Part shown: piece after piece, positions 1 through 9,423 of the stretch | Numbering within the stretch: the first letter of the stretch is position 1 | Layout of the letters: the number at the start of each line of letters is the position of its first letter | Assembly (NCBI RefSeq): GCF_000262465.1 | Contig: NZ_CM001489.1 | Location: forward strand, 3,247,739-3,311,738 | Direction of reading: 5' to 3' | Length of the DNA stretch: 64,000 nt | From: Frankia sp. QA3 | GTDB lineage: Bacteria > Actinomycetota > Actinomycetes > Frankiales > Frankiaceae | The notes under the pieces: generated by a model | Databases searched by the model: none | Told to the model about the DNA's origin: nothing | Seen by the model: the letters and a program-made list of their open reading frames with translations, nothing else | Translations under genes and position numbers: made by a program

Positions 1-1
1 C

Positions 2-571
2 GCCGACCCGTCGGGTGCCACACCGGCCCACCCGGGCGCGCCGGCTCCGCGATCGGAAACCCGGCCGGCTGCCACCGTCGCCGACCCGGTGGGCGGGCAG
101 AGCCTGGAGATCATCGATGATTACGCGCACCATCCGACCGAGATCCGGCTGACGCTCGCCGCGGCCCGTTCTCGGGCCCGCGGCCGGGCGGTGTGGGCTG
201 TGCTCCAACCACACACCTACAGCCGGTTCGCCGCGCTGCTGGACGGCTTCGCCACCGCCTTCACCGACGCCGACCGGGTGTACGTCACCGACATCTACGC
301 CGCCCGGGAGACCGATGACCTCGGCCGGCACCCGACGGATCTGGTCGAGCGGCTGGCCGGGCCCGCTGCGGTCGGCTACGTGCCCTGGCCGGAGCTGGTC
401 GGCCGGCTCGCCGCGGACGTCCGTGACGCGCTGGCCGCCGCCGACCCGCTGGGCGGCCCCATCGCCGCCGCCCCGGCCGGCGGCGTCCTGCTGCTCACCC
501 TGGGTGCAGGGACGATCACCACGGTCGGGCCGCGGCTGCTGGCGGCGCTGCGCGAGGGGACGCCGGGCTGA
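2..571 (+). CDS. murC: UDP-N-acetylmuramate--L-alanine ligase, C-terminal part (cut by window edge)
   Basis: MurC adds L-alanine to UDP-MurNAc, the first amino acid of the peptidoglycan stem, in the cytoplasm. The frame is open from the window start. The C-terminal Mur ligase domain is recognised by DDYAHHPTE (about nt 116-142), followed by LQPHTYSR and a terminal LGAGTITTVG loop. The ATP-binding and central domains lie outside the window. Just before DDYAHHP there is a Pro/Ala-rich stretch of about 30 residues where MurC proteins normally have only a short turn. The gene is on the plus strand, convergent with the rest of the mur/fts cluster, which is unusual for a murC adjacent to murG. The family call is firm; the start cannot be seen. 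Confidence 0.93.
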   Translation, partial: ADPSGATPAHPGAPAPRSETRPAATVADPVGGQSLEIIDDYAHHPTEIRLTLAAARSRARGRAVWAVLQPHTYSRFAALLDGFATAFTDADRVYVTDIYAARETDDLGRHPTDLVERLAGPAAVGYVPWPELVGRLAADVRDALAAADPLGGPIAAAPAGGVLLLTLGAGTITTVGPRLLAALREGTPG

Positions 572-687
572 CGCCGACGCGGCGCCACCCGGTGTGATCC
601 TCCCGGCCGTGACGCTGCGTCGATGGTTGACTGCCGCAACACGCCCACCGCCGGCACGGCCGGCGGCGACCGGTGAGGATCAGGTGG

Positions 688-1194
688 ATGTCAGACACGC
701 AGGACCCGCGCAGCCCCGGCTTCGACATCCGGGCGGTCAACCAGACCGTGATCGCCGAATACCGGGCGACGGGCGGAGCACTGGAGAAGACGCTGCCCGG
801 CTCCCGGCTCGTGCTGCTGACAACGACCGGGCGGCGCAGCGGGCGGGAACACACCACGCCGCTCGGTTACGTCACCGACGATGCCCACGGCGGCGCGGCG
901 GGCGACGACCAGGCCGGCGGGAGCGGGCAGGACGGCCGGCACGGCCGCATCATCGTGTTCGCGTCCAACATGGCGGCCCCGCGGCATCCGGACTGGTATC
1001 GGAACCTCACGGCCAACCCCAAGGTCACCGTGGAGCTCGGCACCGACCGGTTCCCCGCGCAGGCATCGACCGCCACCGGAGCCGAGCGGGAACGGCTCTA
1101 CCAGGCGTTGGTGGAGACGATGCCCGGCATCCGCGGCCACCAGGAGCAGGTCGAGCGCGAGATCCCGGTGGTCGTCCTGGCCGCCCTGGGCTGA
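688..1194 (+). CDS. Nitroreductase/deazaflavin (F420)-dependent oxidoreductase family protein
   Basis: The product is about 168 residues and resembles the Ddn/DUF385 family of actinobacterial F420-binding split-barrel proteins. Visible family features are LVLLTTTGRRSGREHTTPLGYV near the start (cut here as LLTTTGRRSG), a central VFASNMAAPRHPDWYRNL and NPKVTVELG. These proteins use reduced F420 to reduce quinones or other substrates; the substrate here cannot be inferred. I chose the ATG at 688 because a GGTGAGGAT ribosome site lies just upstream; a GTG at 673 is the alternative. It follows murC on the same strand after about 115 bases and converges on murG, so it sits at the breakpoint where murC is turned round relative to the cluster. 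Confidence 0.8.
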   Translation: MSDTQDPRSPGFDIRAVNQTVIAEYRATGGALEKTLPGSRLVLLTTTGRRSGREHTTPLGYVTDDAHGGAAGDDQAGGSGQDGRHGRIIVFASNMAAPRHPDWYRNLTANPKVTVELGTDRFPAQASTATGAERERLYQALVETMPGIRGHQEQVEREIPVVVLAALG

Positions 1195-1260
1195 CACTGC
1201 GCCGCCGGGCAGCACCGAAGCAGGCCACGACCCGGAGCACGCCGCGCCCCGGCGGGGGCG

Positions 1261-2391
1261 TCAGGAGGCGGCGTGGCGGGGCCGGGAACGGCGCCGGGTC
1301 GCCGCCGCGTCGCGGACCATGGCGACGATCGCCGCGGCGGCCTGCGGGTAACCGGTGCCCGCGCACGCCGCCGACATCTTCGCCAGCCGCTCGGCCGAGG
1401 TGAGCACCGGCAGCACGTTCGCCAGCAGCCAGTCCGCGCTGAGCTCGGCGTCGTCGACGAGCAGGCCACCGCCGGCCTCGACCGTCGGCAGGGCGTTGCG
1501 GCGCTGCTCGCCGTTGCCGTGCGGGAGCGGCACGTAGGCCGCCGGCAGGCCCACCGCGGCAAGCTCTGCGCAGGTCATCGCGCCGGAGCGGCACAGCGTC
1601 ATGTCGGCGGCGGCGTAGGCGGACGGAATGTGGTCCAGGTAGGGCCGCAGCTCGTAGGGGGCAGGCAGGCCGCGGGGCAGCGCCGCGGCGACCTCGTCGA
1701 AGTTCTTCGGCCCGGCCGCGTGCAGCACCTGGATGCCCGCGGTGGCCAGCGGATGCGCCGCCGCGGTCATGACCTGGTTGAGGCTGCGCGCCCCCTGGGA
1801 GCCGCCGAAGACGAGCAGGGTCGGGCGATGCGGGTCAAGCTCGTAGCGGGCCCGCGCGGCGCGGGCGGCGGCCGGCGAACGGTCGAGGGTGAGGATCTCC
1901 GCGCGCAGCGGGATCCCGGTGAGGGTCGCGCCGCGCAGCGGGGTGCTCGGGTACGAGGTGGCGACGAACGGGGTGAACCGGGCGCCGAGCCGGTTGGCCA
2001 TCCCGGGCAGCGGGTTGGCCTCGTGGACCACGATCGGGATGCCGCGGCGCCGGGCGGCCAGATACGCCGGCACCGACACGTACCCGCCGAAGCCGACGAC
2101 GACGTCCGCCCGGACCCGGTCCAGCGTCGCGCCCGCCTGGCGCACCGCGTCGAACAGGCGGACGGGCAGCTTCAGCAGCGCGGGCGTGGGCCGGCGGGGC
2201 ATCGGCACCTTCGGCACCGTCGCCAGCTCGTAGCCCCGGGCCGGCACCAGGCGCGACTCCAGGCCGGTGGCCGTGCCCAGCAGGGTCAACCGCACCCGCG
2301 GCTCGGCGGCACGCAGGGCGTCCGCCACGGCGAGCGCGGGTTCGACATGGCCGGCTGTCCCGCCGCCGGCGAGCACTACGCTTCGCAACAT
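1261..2391 (-). CDS. murG: UDP-N-acetylglucosamine--N-acetylmuramyl-(pentapeptide) pyrophosphoryl-undecaprenol transferase
   Basis: MurG converts lipid I to lipid II at the inner face of the membrane by adding GlcNAc. The 376-residue product has the expected N-terminal glycine loop GGGTAGH (residues 9-15), the membrane-facing segment [26 protein letters not shown], and the donor-binding [10 protein letters not shown] in the second Rossmann half, followed by [18 protein letters not shown]. Length is normal for the family. It begins 3 bases after the ftsW stop and is the last gene of the minus-strand division cluster. The tail is rich in Arg. Confidence 0.97.
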   Translation of the reverse strand: MLRSVVLAGGGTAGHVEPALAVADALRAAEPRVRLTLLGTATGLESRLVPARGYELATVPKVPMPRRPTPALLKLPVRLFDAVRQAGATLDRVRADVVVGFGGYVSVPAYLAARRRGIPIVVHEANPLPGMANRLGARFTPFVATSYPSTPLRGATLTGIPLRAEILTLDRSPAAARAARARYELDPHRPTLLVFGGSQGARSLNQVMTAAAHPLATAGIQVLHAAGPKNFDEVAAALPRGLPAPYELRPYLDHIPSAYAAADMTLCRSGAMTCAELAAVGLPAAYVPLPHGNGEQRRNALPTVEAGGGLLVDDAELSADWLLANVLPVLTSAERLAKMSAACAGTGYPQAAAAIVAMVRDAAATRRRSRPRHAAS

Positions 2392-2394
2392 CGG

Positions 2395-3876
2395 TCAAGA
2401 CGATGACACATCGGGCCGGCCCGCGGACAGCCCGGTCCCGGCCGCTCGCCCACCGGTGCCGGGTGCTATGTCGGGACCGTCGGCGGGCACGAGCTCCAGG
2501 CCGGGTCGGCGGGCGCGGCGGCCGGGCAGCCGCGGCCGCCGGCGCGGCCCGGCGCGCTCGGCCCGCGCCGCGCGGCGCTCCTCGGCCCGGCGGGCCAGGT
2601 ACTTCGCCGCCGCCGGCTCCGAGCGGGCGAAGGAGAGCAGCATCCCGAGGGCGGCGAGGGTGGGCAGCAGCGCCGACCCGCCGAAGGACACCAGCGGCAG
2701 GGTGACACCGGTGATCGGCAGCAGGCCGACGACCGCCCCCATGTTCACCACCGCCTGCACGATGATCCAGGCGGTGACGCCGGCGGCGGCCAGCCGGACG
2801 AACAGGTCGTCGGAGCGGTGGGCGATGCGCAGGCCCGCGTAGCCGAGCACGCCGAACAGCCCGACCACCACGAGGCTGCCGATCAGACCCAGCTCCTCGC
2901 CGATGATCGCGAGAATGAAGTCGGTGTGCACCGCGGGCAGCAGCTCCGGCCACTTCGCCCGGGAGGCGCCGAGTCCGTCCCCCCACCAGCCGCCGGTGGA
3001 CAGCGCGTAGATGCCCTGGACGGCCTGGAAGCCGTCGCCGCTGGCGTCGGCGAAGGGGTCGGTGAACGACAGCAGCCGCCGGATCCGGTAGGGCTCGATG
3101 ACGGCGAGCACCGACGCCGCGAGGATCATCGAGCCCAGCACCGCGCCGTAGAAGCGCTTCGGGGTGCCGATCACCCACAGGATGGTCAGCGGGACGACCG
3201 TCACGCAGATCGCGCCACCGAGGTCCGGTTCGAGCAGCAGCAGCAGGTCGATGAAAAGGAACACCGGCACCAGCGGGACGAACAGGTGCTTCGGGTCGGC
3301 CAGCCGCCGGCGCTTGCGCACCAGCAGGTCCGAGCACCACAGCACCAGGGCGATCTTCGCCAGCTCGCTGGGCTGGATGGTGATCGGGCCGACGACGATC
3401 CACTGCCGGGCCCCGCCACGCACGCTGCCGATGCCGGGGATGAGCACCGCCATGAGCATGAGCACGGTGCCGGCCAGCAACGGGTAGGCCAGGGCCCGGA
3501 AGGCCCGCACCGGCAACCGGCTGGCCACGACGACGATCGGCAGGCCGATGCCCACCCAGATCGCCTGGCGGATGAACAGCGTGTAGGCCGAGCCGAACAG
3601 GGCGTAGGAGCGCACGCTCGACGCCGAGAGCACCATGACCAGCCCGAGCAGCAGCAGCAGGCCGGCCGAGGACAGCAGCAGGTAGTAGGAGGCCAGCGGC
3701 CGGTCGAGCAGCGGCACCCGCAGCTCGGCGGTCTCGATGTCCTGCGGGCCGTCCTCACCGCCGGCCCGGACGTTGCGATCCCGGACGTTGCGATCCCGGA
3801 TGTCCCGGGCGGAGCGGGCGGCCACCGGCCGCGCCGACACCCCGGTGGAGGGCGACACCGGCTTCGAACCAGCCAC
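2395..3876 (-). CDS. ftsW: SEDS-family peptidoglycan glycosyltransferase FtsW
   Basis: FtsW polymerises septal glycan strands together with its class B PBP (ftsI in this cluster). The 493-residue protein has about ten hydrophobic segments. SEDS hallmarks are GGARQWI followed by QPSELAKIAL, LLLEPDLGGA, the loop with GWWGDGLGASRAKWPELLPAVHTDF, and the terminal GVTLPLVSFGGSAL. The N-terminal 50 residues are cytoplasmic and include a direct peptide repeat DRNVRDRNVR encoded by two 15-bp DNA repeats near nt 3770-3800. The C-terminal 80 residues are basic and low complexity. It starts at a GTG 2 bases beyond the murD stop; very probably cotranscribed. Confidence 0.96.
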   Translation of the reverse strand: MAGSKPVSPSTGVSARPVAARSARDIRDRNVRDRNVRAGGEDGPQDIETAELRVPLLDRPLASYYLLLSSAGLLLLLGLVMVLSASSVRSYALFGSAYTLFIRQAIWVGIGLPIVVVASRLPVRAFRALAYPLLAGTVLMLMAVLIPGIGSVRGGARQWIVVGPITIQPSELAKIALVLWCSDLLVRKRRRLADPKHLFVPLVPVFLFIDLLLLLEPDLGGAICVTVVPLTILWVIGTPKRFYGAVLGSMILAASVLAVIEPYRIRRLLSFTDPFADASGDGFQAVQGIYALSTGGWWGDGLGASRAKWPELLPAVHTDFILAIIGEELGLIGSLVVVGLFGVLGYAGLRIAHRSDDLFVRLAAAGVTAWIIVQAVVNMGAVVGLLPITGVTLPLVSFGGSALLPTLAALGMLLSFARSEPAAAKYLARRAEERRAARAERAGPRRRPRLPGRRARRPGLELVPADGPDIAPGTGGRAAGTGLSAGRPDVSSS

Positions 3877-3878
3877 GG

Positions 3879-5252
3879 CTACCCCTCTCGTGCGCGCACC
3901 GCCCCGGCGAACAGGTCTCCGCGGGCCGCGTAGTCGCGGAACATGTCCATCGAGGCCGCGGCCGGCGCGAGGAGCACCGTGTCACCGGCGCGCGCGAGCG
4001 CCGCCGCGGCCTTCACCGCATCGTCCATGCCGGCGGCCCGTTCGACGGGGACATCGGGGGCGTGTCGGGCGAGCGCGGCGGCTATCTCATCGGCGCAGCG
4101 GCCGATGAGCACCGCGCCGCGCAGCACGCCGCGGGCGTCGCGGACGAGCTCGTCGAAGTCGAGGCCCTTGTTCAGGCCCCCCGCGATCCACACGACCGAC
4201 GGGTAGCCGGCCAGCGACGCGGCGGCGGCGTGCGGGTTGGTCGCCTTGCTGTCGTCCACCCAGCGGACGCCGTCGATCACGGCGACCTCGGCGTTGCGGT
4301 GCGCGCCGGCGCGGAAGCCGGCGAGCGCCGCGCCGATCGCCGCGGGGTCCACCCCCTCGGCGCGGGCCAGCGCCGCCGCGGCCAGCGCGTTGGAGATCAT
4401 ATGGGGGCCGGCGACCCGCAGGTCGCGCACGGCGACGAGCCGCCCGCCGCCGAAGGCGTGGTCGACGAGGTGACCGTCCACGACGGTCAGCCCCGGCGCG
4501 GGTCGGGCCCCCGGGTCCCGGCCGAACAGCTCGCGGCGGCCCGGCGCCCCCGCGAGCAGCCGGGTGCTCGCCGCGTCGTCGGCGTTGCCGATCGCGATCG
4601 TCGCCGGATCACGCCAGATCCGCGCCTTCGCCTCGGCGTAGGCGTCCGCGCCGCCGTGCCAGTCGAGGTGGTCCGGGGCGACGTTGAGTACCGCCGCGGC
4701 CAGCGGCGCCGCGCTGTGGGTGTAGTGGAGCTGGAAGCTGGACAGCTCCACCGCGAGCGCCTCGTACGGGGGCTCGGCGGTGACGGCCTCGACGATCGGC
4801 GTGCCGATGTTGCCGGCGGTGGTCGCACGCCGGCCCCCCGCGGCGAGCATCGCCCCGAGCATCTCGGTGGTCGTGGTCTTGCCGTTCGTGCCGGTCACGG
4901 CGAGCCAGCGGGTGGCGCCGCGCCAACGCCAGGCGAGCTCGACCTCCCCCCACACCGGCACCCCCGCGGCGGCCGACCCGGTGATCAGCGGCGCGGTCGG
5001 CGGCACGCCCGGCGACGTCACGACGAGGGCTGCGCCGCCGGGACCCGCCGGCAACCCGCCGAGCTCCACCGTCGCCCCGAACGCCCGCAGGTCGGCGGCG
5101 GCTGCGCGGTGCCGCTCGGTGTCGCCGGCGTCGACGACCCGCACCCGGGCGCCACGGGCGAGCAGCGCGCGGGCCGCGGCGAGGCCCGACACCCCTGCCC
5201 CGACGACGAGCACGGGCAGCCCCGTCCAGGTACGCGGCGCCGCTGCGGCCAT
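3879..5252 (-). CDS. murD: UDP-N-acetylmuramoylalanine--D-glutamate ligase
   Basis: MurD adds D-glutamate to UDP-MurNAc-L-Ala. The protein is about 457 residues. It shows the N-terminal Rossmann motif VVGAGVSGLAAARAL, the Mur ligase P-loop TGTNGKTTTTEML, the ELSSFQL segment, NVAPDHLDWHG, and C-terminal DDSKATNPHAAAASL with WIAGGLNKG. I placed the start at the ATG ending at 5252 because GGAGGTGG lies 8 bases upstream; an in-frame GTG at 5264 overlaps that ribosome site and would overlap mraY. It starts 4 bases after the mraY stop and is followed closely by ftsW. Confidence 0.96.
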   Translation of the reverse strand: MAAAAPRTWTGLPVLVVGAGVSGLAAARALLARGARVRVVDAGDTERHRAAAADLRAFGATVELGGLPAGPGGAALVVTSPGVPPTAPLITGSAAAGVPVWGEVELAWRWRGATRWLAVTGTNGKTTTTEMLGAMLAAGGRRATTAGNIGTPIVEAVTAEPPYEALAVELSSFQLHYTHSAAPLAAAVLNVAPDHLDWHGGADAYAEAKARIWRDPATIAIGNADDAASTRLLAGAPGRRELFGRDPGARPAPGLTVVDGHLVDHAFGGGRLVAVRDLRVAGPHMISNALAAAALARAEGVDPAAIGAALAGFRAGAHRNAEVAVIDGVRWVDDSKATNPHAAAASLAGYPSVVWIAGGLNKGLDFDELVRDARGVLRGAVLIGRCADEIAAALARHAPDVPVERAAGMDDAVKAAAALARAGDTVLLAPAAASMDMFRDYAARGDLFAGAVRAREG

Positions 5253-5256
5253 GGGG

Positions 5257-6324
5257 CTAGCCACCTCCGTGGGAGAGGAACTCGGCGTAGAACAGGCCGA
5301 GCCCGAAGGCCACCGCGAGCCCGGAGACGATCCAGAACCGGATGATCACCGTCGTCTCGGGCCATTCGGCGAGTTCGAAGTGATGGTGGATCGGCGCCAT
5401 GTTGAACACGCGCTTCTTCGTCGCCTTGAAGAACGCCACCTGGATCATGACGGACAGGGTCTCGATGACGAACAGGCCGCCGAGGACGACGAGCAGCAGC
5501 TCGGTCCGGCTGACGATGGCGATGCTGGCGAACGCGCCACCGAGCGCGAGCGAGCCGGTGTCCCCCATGAAGATCTTCGCCGGGCTGGCGTTCCACCACA
5601 GGAAGCCGAAGCAGGCCCCCATCGCCGCCGCCGCGACGAGCGCCACGTCCAGCGGGTCGCGCACCGCGTAGCAGCCCGCCGGGGAGTTCCCCGGCTCGCA
5701 CAGGTTGCCGAACTGCCAGAACGAGATGACCACGTAGGCGCCGAACACCATCGCCGACGTGCCGGCCGCGAGGCCGTCGAGGCCGTCGGTGAGGTTCACC
5801 GCGTTCGACGTCGCGGCGATGATGATCCAGGCCAGCAGCGGGAAGGCGACGATGCCGACCGTCAGCGACGTGTCGCGCACGATCGAGATGTACGTCGACC
5901 CCGGCAGCAGCCCGGCGTCGTTTTTGAACCGGACGGCGAGCAGGCCGAACGCGAGCGCGACCGCGGCCTGGCCGGCGAACTTCATCCGGGCGGTGAGCCC
6001 GAGGCTGCGCTGCTTGCGGATCTTGATCCAGTCGTCGAGGAAGCCCACGATGCCGAGCCCGGTCATCACCAGCAGGACGAGCAGGCCCGAGGCGGTGAAG
6101 CCGATCCCGGTGACCAGGTGGGCGAGGAAGTAGCCGACCAGCGTCGCCACGATGATCACGGTGCCGCCCATGGTGGGCGTGCCGCGCTTGGTCAGGTGGC
6201 TCGACGGGCCGTCCTCGCGGATCTCCTGCCCGTACCCCTGCCGGCGGAAGAACCGGATCACCCAGGGCGTACCGAGCAACGACACGACCAACGCGACCAT
6301 GGCCGCGATAAGAACGCCTCTCAC
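5257..6324 (-). CDS. mraY: Phospho-N-acetylmuramoyl-pentapeptide-transferase
   Basis: MraY makes lipid I by moving phospho-MurNAc-pentapeptide to undecaprenyl phosphate in the membrane. The 355-residue product has about ten transmembrane helices. Family motifs are GTPTMGG near residue 50, FLDDWIKI with the catalytic aspartates, [39 protein letters not shown] and the histidine cluster [14 protein letters not shown]. The start is GTG. It lies 49 bases downstream of murF, one of the wider gaps in this otherwise tightly packed operon. Confidence 0.97.
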   Translation of the reverse strand: MRGVLIAAMVALVVSLLGTPWVIRFFRRQGYGQEIREDGPSSHLTKRGTPTMGGTVIIVATLVGYFLAHLVTGIGFTASGLLVLLVMTGLGIVGFLDDWIKIRKQRSLGLTARMKFAGQAAVALAFGLLAVRFKNDAGLLPGSTYISIVRDTSLTVGIVAFPLLAWIIIAATSNAVNLTDGLDGLAAGTSAMVFGAYVVISFWQFGNLCEPGNSPAGCYAVRDPLDVALVAAAAMGACFGFLWWNASPAKIFMGDTGSLALGGAFASIAIVSRTELLLVVLGGLFVIETLSVMIQVAFFKATKKRVFNMAPIHHHFELAEWPETTVIIRFWIVSGLAVAFGLGLFYAEFLSHGGG

Positions 6325-6373
6325 GCGTGTGTCACCCGCGCGTGTCCGCCCCGGTGCACCCAGCGATCCGTCC

Positions 6374-7777
6374 TCATGCCCCCTCGATCCCGGCGCCGAC
6401 CACGCCGAACCTCGTCACCACGTCCTCGGCGACGCGCTCCAGGCCGTAGGACCGGCTGGCCTTGACCAGCACGACGTCGTCCGGCCGGGCGAGCGCGACC
6501 ACCGTCGCCACCGCCTCGTCGGCGTCCGCCACCCACACCGACTCGCCGTCCCAGGAACCCTCCAGCGACGCCGCGAGGTGGACGCGCCGAGCCGCCGGCC
6601 CCACCGCGATCACCTGGTCGATCCCGAGCCGGACGGCGAGCCGGCCGAGCGCGTCGTGCGCGTCGTCGGCGGCGTCGCCGAGCTCCCCCATGCCCCCGAG
6701 CACCGCGATCGCCCGGCCCGCCCCGCGCATGTCGACCAGCGTCGCCAGGGCGGCGCGCATCGACTCGGGGTTGGCGTTGTAGGCGTCGTTGACGACGACG
6801 ACCCCGGCGGCGGTCCGGGTGACCTCCATCCGCCAGCGGCTGCGCGCCTTCGCCGCCCCGAGCGCCGCCGCGGTCCGCGCGGGGCTCAGGCCGAGGCGCA
6901 GGGCGACGGCCGCCGCCGCGAGCGCGTTGGGCACCTGGTGCGCGCCGACGAGGCCGAGGGTGACCCGGTGGCGCTCGCCGCCGGCGAGCAGGTCGAACGA
7001 GGCATGCCCCAGCGGGTCGACGCGGACGTCGGCGCCGCGCACGTCCGCGGCGGCGCCCTCGCCGAAGGTGATGACCTCGGCGCGCGCCCGCGGCGCCATC
7101 GCCGCGACCAGCGGGTCGTCGGCGTTGAGGACCACGGCGTCCCGGGCGGCCTCGGCGAGCTCGCCCTTGGCCGCGGCGATGCCGAGCCGGCCGTCGGTGT
7201 ACTCGCCGACGTGCGCGCTGCCGACGTTGAGCACCGCCCCGACGGACGGGCGGGCCACCGCGCACAGGGTGGCGATGTGCCCGAGGCCGCGCGCGCCCAT
7301 CTCCAGCACGACGAACGCGGTGTCCGGTTCGGTGCGCAGCAGGGTCAGCGGCAGGCCGATCTCGTTGTTGAACGACCCGGGCGCGGCCACCGTCGGGCCG
7401 AGCTCGGCGAGCAGGTCGGCGAGCAGGTCCTTGGTGGTGGTCTTGCCCGCCGAGCCGGTGACGGCGACGACGGTGGCGCGGGCGATGTCGCGCACGTGCG
7501 CGGCGAGGGCGGCGAGCGCGGCGGCCGGATCGGCCACGACGACCGCCGGCACGCCGAGCGGCCGGGCGGCGAGCACCGCCGGCGCCCCCGCGGCCACCGC
7601 GGCGGCGGCGAAGTCGTGCCCGTCGGAACGGGCACCGACCAGGGCGACGAACAGCGTGCCGGCGCCGACCTGGCGGGAGTCCACGGCCACGGCGCGGACC
7701 ACGGCGGCCGGGTTGGGGACCGCGTCTAGGCGTCCGCCGGTCGCCGCGGCGACCTCGGCGAGGGTCAGCGGGATCAT
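6374..7777 (-). CDS. murF: UDP-N-acetylmuramoyl-tripeptide--D-alanyl-D-alanine ligase
   Basis: MurF adds the D-Ala-D-Ala dipeptide to the UDP-MurNAc tripeptide. The 467-residue protein begins [15 protein letters not shown], typical of MurF. It contains [15 protein letters not shown], the P-loop [37 protein letters not shown] and the C-terminal-domain signature [15 protein letters not shown] with [10 protein letters not shown]. Its ATG overlaps the murE stop by 4 bases (ATGA), suggesting translational coupling. Confidence 0.97.
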   Translation of the reverse strand: MIPLTLAEVAAATGGRLDAVPNPAAVVRAVAVDSRQVGAGTLFVALVGARSDGHDFAAAAVAAGAPAVLAARPLGVPAVVVADPAAALAALAAHVRDIARATVVAVTGSAGKTTTKDLLADLLAELGPTVAAPGSFNNEIGLPLTLLRTEPDTAFVVLEMGARGLGHIATLCAVARPSVGAVLNVGSAHVGEYTDGRLGIAAAKGELAEAARDAVVLNADDPLVAAMAPRARAEVITFGEGAAADVRGADVRVDPLGHASFDLLAGGERHRVTLGLVGAHQVPNALAAAAVALRLGLSPARTAAALGAAKARSRWRMEVTRTAAGVVVVNDAYNANPESMRAALATLVDMRGAGRAIAVLGGMGELGDAADDAHDALGRLAVRLGIDQVIAVGPAARRVHLAASLEGSWDGESVWVADADEAVATVVALARPDDVVLVKASRSYGLERVAEDVVTRFGVVGAGIEGA

Positions 7778-9408
7778 CCGCGCGCCGCCGCGTCCAGCGC
7801 CGCCCGCAGCACCACCCGGTCGTCGAACGGGGTCACCACCCCGGCCTGCTCCTGCCCGGACTCGTGCCCCTTGCCGGCGACGACGACGGCGTCCTGCGGG
7901 CCGGCGGCGGCGACGGCCGCGGCGATCGCGGCGGCCCGGTCCGGTTCGACCCGCACCCGCCCCGGGGGCGCGGCGGCCGGCACCCCGGCGAGCATCGCGG
8001 CGAGGATGTCTGCCGGGTCCTCCGAGCGCGGGTTGTCGTTGGTGAGGATCGCGAGGTCGGCGAGGGTGGCGGCGGCGGCGCCCATGAGCGGGCGCTTGCC
8101 GCGGTCACGGTCGCCGCCGCAGCCGAGCACGATGATGATCCTGCCCTTCACCAGGGGACGGACGGTCGCCAGCAGCGTCGTGACCGCGTCCGGGGTGTGC
8201 GCGAAGTCGACCAGGGCCAGGAACGGCTGGCCGGCGTCGACCCGCTCCATCCGACCGGGCACGCCGGGCAGCGAACCGATCCCGGCGGCCGCGGCGGCCG
8301 GGTCGACCCCGACCGCGACGAGCAGCGCCAGCGCGCCCAGCGCGTTGACGATGTTGAACATACCCGGCAGCGGGACGGACAGCTCCACCCGCTCGCCGCC
8401 CGGCCCGGCGGCCAGCAGCTCGCTGCCGGTGGGGCCGGCGGTGACGTCGCGGGCCGTCCAGTCGGCGGGGCCGTCGACGGCGAAGGTGACCGCGTCCGGA
8501 CGCCGGCGCGCCAGCCGCCGGCCCCACTCGTCGCCCACGCCGATCACCGCGGCGGACGCCCGGCCCGGCGCGAACAGCGACGCCTTCGCCTCGAAGTAGT
8601 CCTCCATCGTGGGATGGAAGTCCAGATGGTCCTGGCTGAGGTTGGTGAACAGCGCCCCGGCGAAGTGCAGCGCGTCCGCCCGGTGCTGGGCCAGCGCGTG
8701 GCTGGAGACCTCCATGGCGGCCGCGTCCACGCCCCGTTCGACCATGGTCGCCAGCAGCGCCTGCAGGTCGCTGGCCTCCGGGGTGGTGTGGGCGCTGGCC
8801 AGGCGGTCCCCGGCGATGCGGGTCTCCACCGTGCCGATCAGCCCGGTGGTGTGGCCCGCCGCGCGCAGCCCGGCGTCGAGCAGGAACGCGGTCGTCGTCT
8901 TGCCGTTGGTCCCGGTGACGCCGAGCAGGCGCAGCGCCGCCGACGGGTCGCCGTGGACGCGCGCCGCCACCGGGGCGAGGTCGCGGCGCGGGTCGGCGCT
9001 GACGAGCACCGGCAGCGCGGCCACCGGGCCGCCCGCGGCGGCGATCCGCCGCGCGCCCTCGGCGTCGGTGAGCACCGCCACCGCGCCGCCGGCGAGCGCG
9101 GCGGCGGCGAAGTCGGCACCGTGCACGTGCGCGCCGGGCAGCGCCGCGTACAGGTCGCCGGGCCGCACCCGGCGGGAGTCGTGGGTGACGCCGCGCACCG
9201 CCGCGTCCGGACCGGGGCCGGCGGGCGGCGGGGCGAACGCCGGTGCGGGTGCCGCGGCCGTGAGCACCGCGCGCAGATCAGCCAGGCCGCACGCCGTCGG
9301 GGCGGCCGGTCGGGGTGCCGGTGGGGTCACGCTGACGACCTTAGTGGGAGCAAGCGCGGCCATCGGCAGGGGAGCCCGGGCACGGCGGTGGTCCACCGAA
9401 TGCCGCAC
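7774..9408 (-). CDS. murE: UDP-N-acetylmuramoyl-L-alanyl-D-glutamate--2,6-diaminopimelate ligase
   Basis: MurE adds the third residue of the peptidoglycan stem. The motif DNPRSEDP near the C terminus is the meso-diaminopimelate specificity loop (lysine-adding MurE has a different sequence there), so the wall is predicted to be DAP type. Other motifs are THDSRRVRPGDLYAAL, P-loop TGTNGKTTTAFLL, TTPEASDLQ and HLDFH. The 544-residue reading includes about 45 extra N-terminal residues of low complexity; an ATG at 9363 or a GTG at 9330 are plausible alternative starts, since no good ribosome site precedes 9408. It lies 15 bases after ftsI. Confidence 0.95.
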   Translation of the reverse strand: MRHSVDHRRARAPLPMAALAPTKVVSVTPPAPRPAAPTACGLADLRAVLTAAAPAPAFAPPPAGPGPDAAVRGVTHDSRRVRPGDLYAALPGAHVHGADFAAAALAGGAVAVLTDAEGARRIAAAGGPVAALPVLVSADPRRDLAPVAARVHGDPSAALRLLGVTGTNGKTTTAFLLDAGLRAAGHTTGLIGTVETRIAGDRLASAHTTPEASDLQALLATMVERGVDAAAMEVSSHALAQHRADALHFAGALFTNLSQDHLDFHPTMEDYFEAKASLFAPGRASAAVIGVGDEWGRRLARRRPDAVTFAVDGPADWTARDVTAGPTGSELLAAGPGGERVELSVPLPGMFNIVNALGALALLVAVGVDPAAAAAGIGSLPGVPGRMERVDAGQPFLALVDFAHTPDAVTTLLATVRPLVKGRIIIVLGCGGDRDRGKRPLMGAAAATLADLAILTNDNPRSEDPADILAAMLAGVPAAAPPGRVRVEPDRAAAIAAAVAAAGPQDAVVVAGKGHESGQEQAGVVTPFDDRVVLRAALDAAARG

Positions 9409-9423
9409 GCGGACGGGTCCGGA

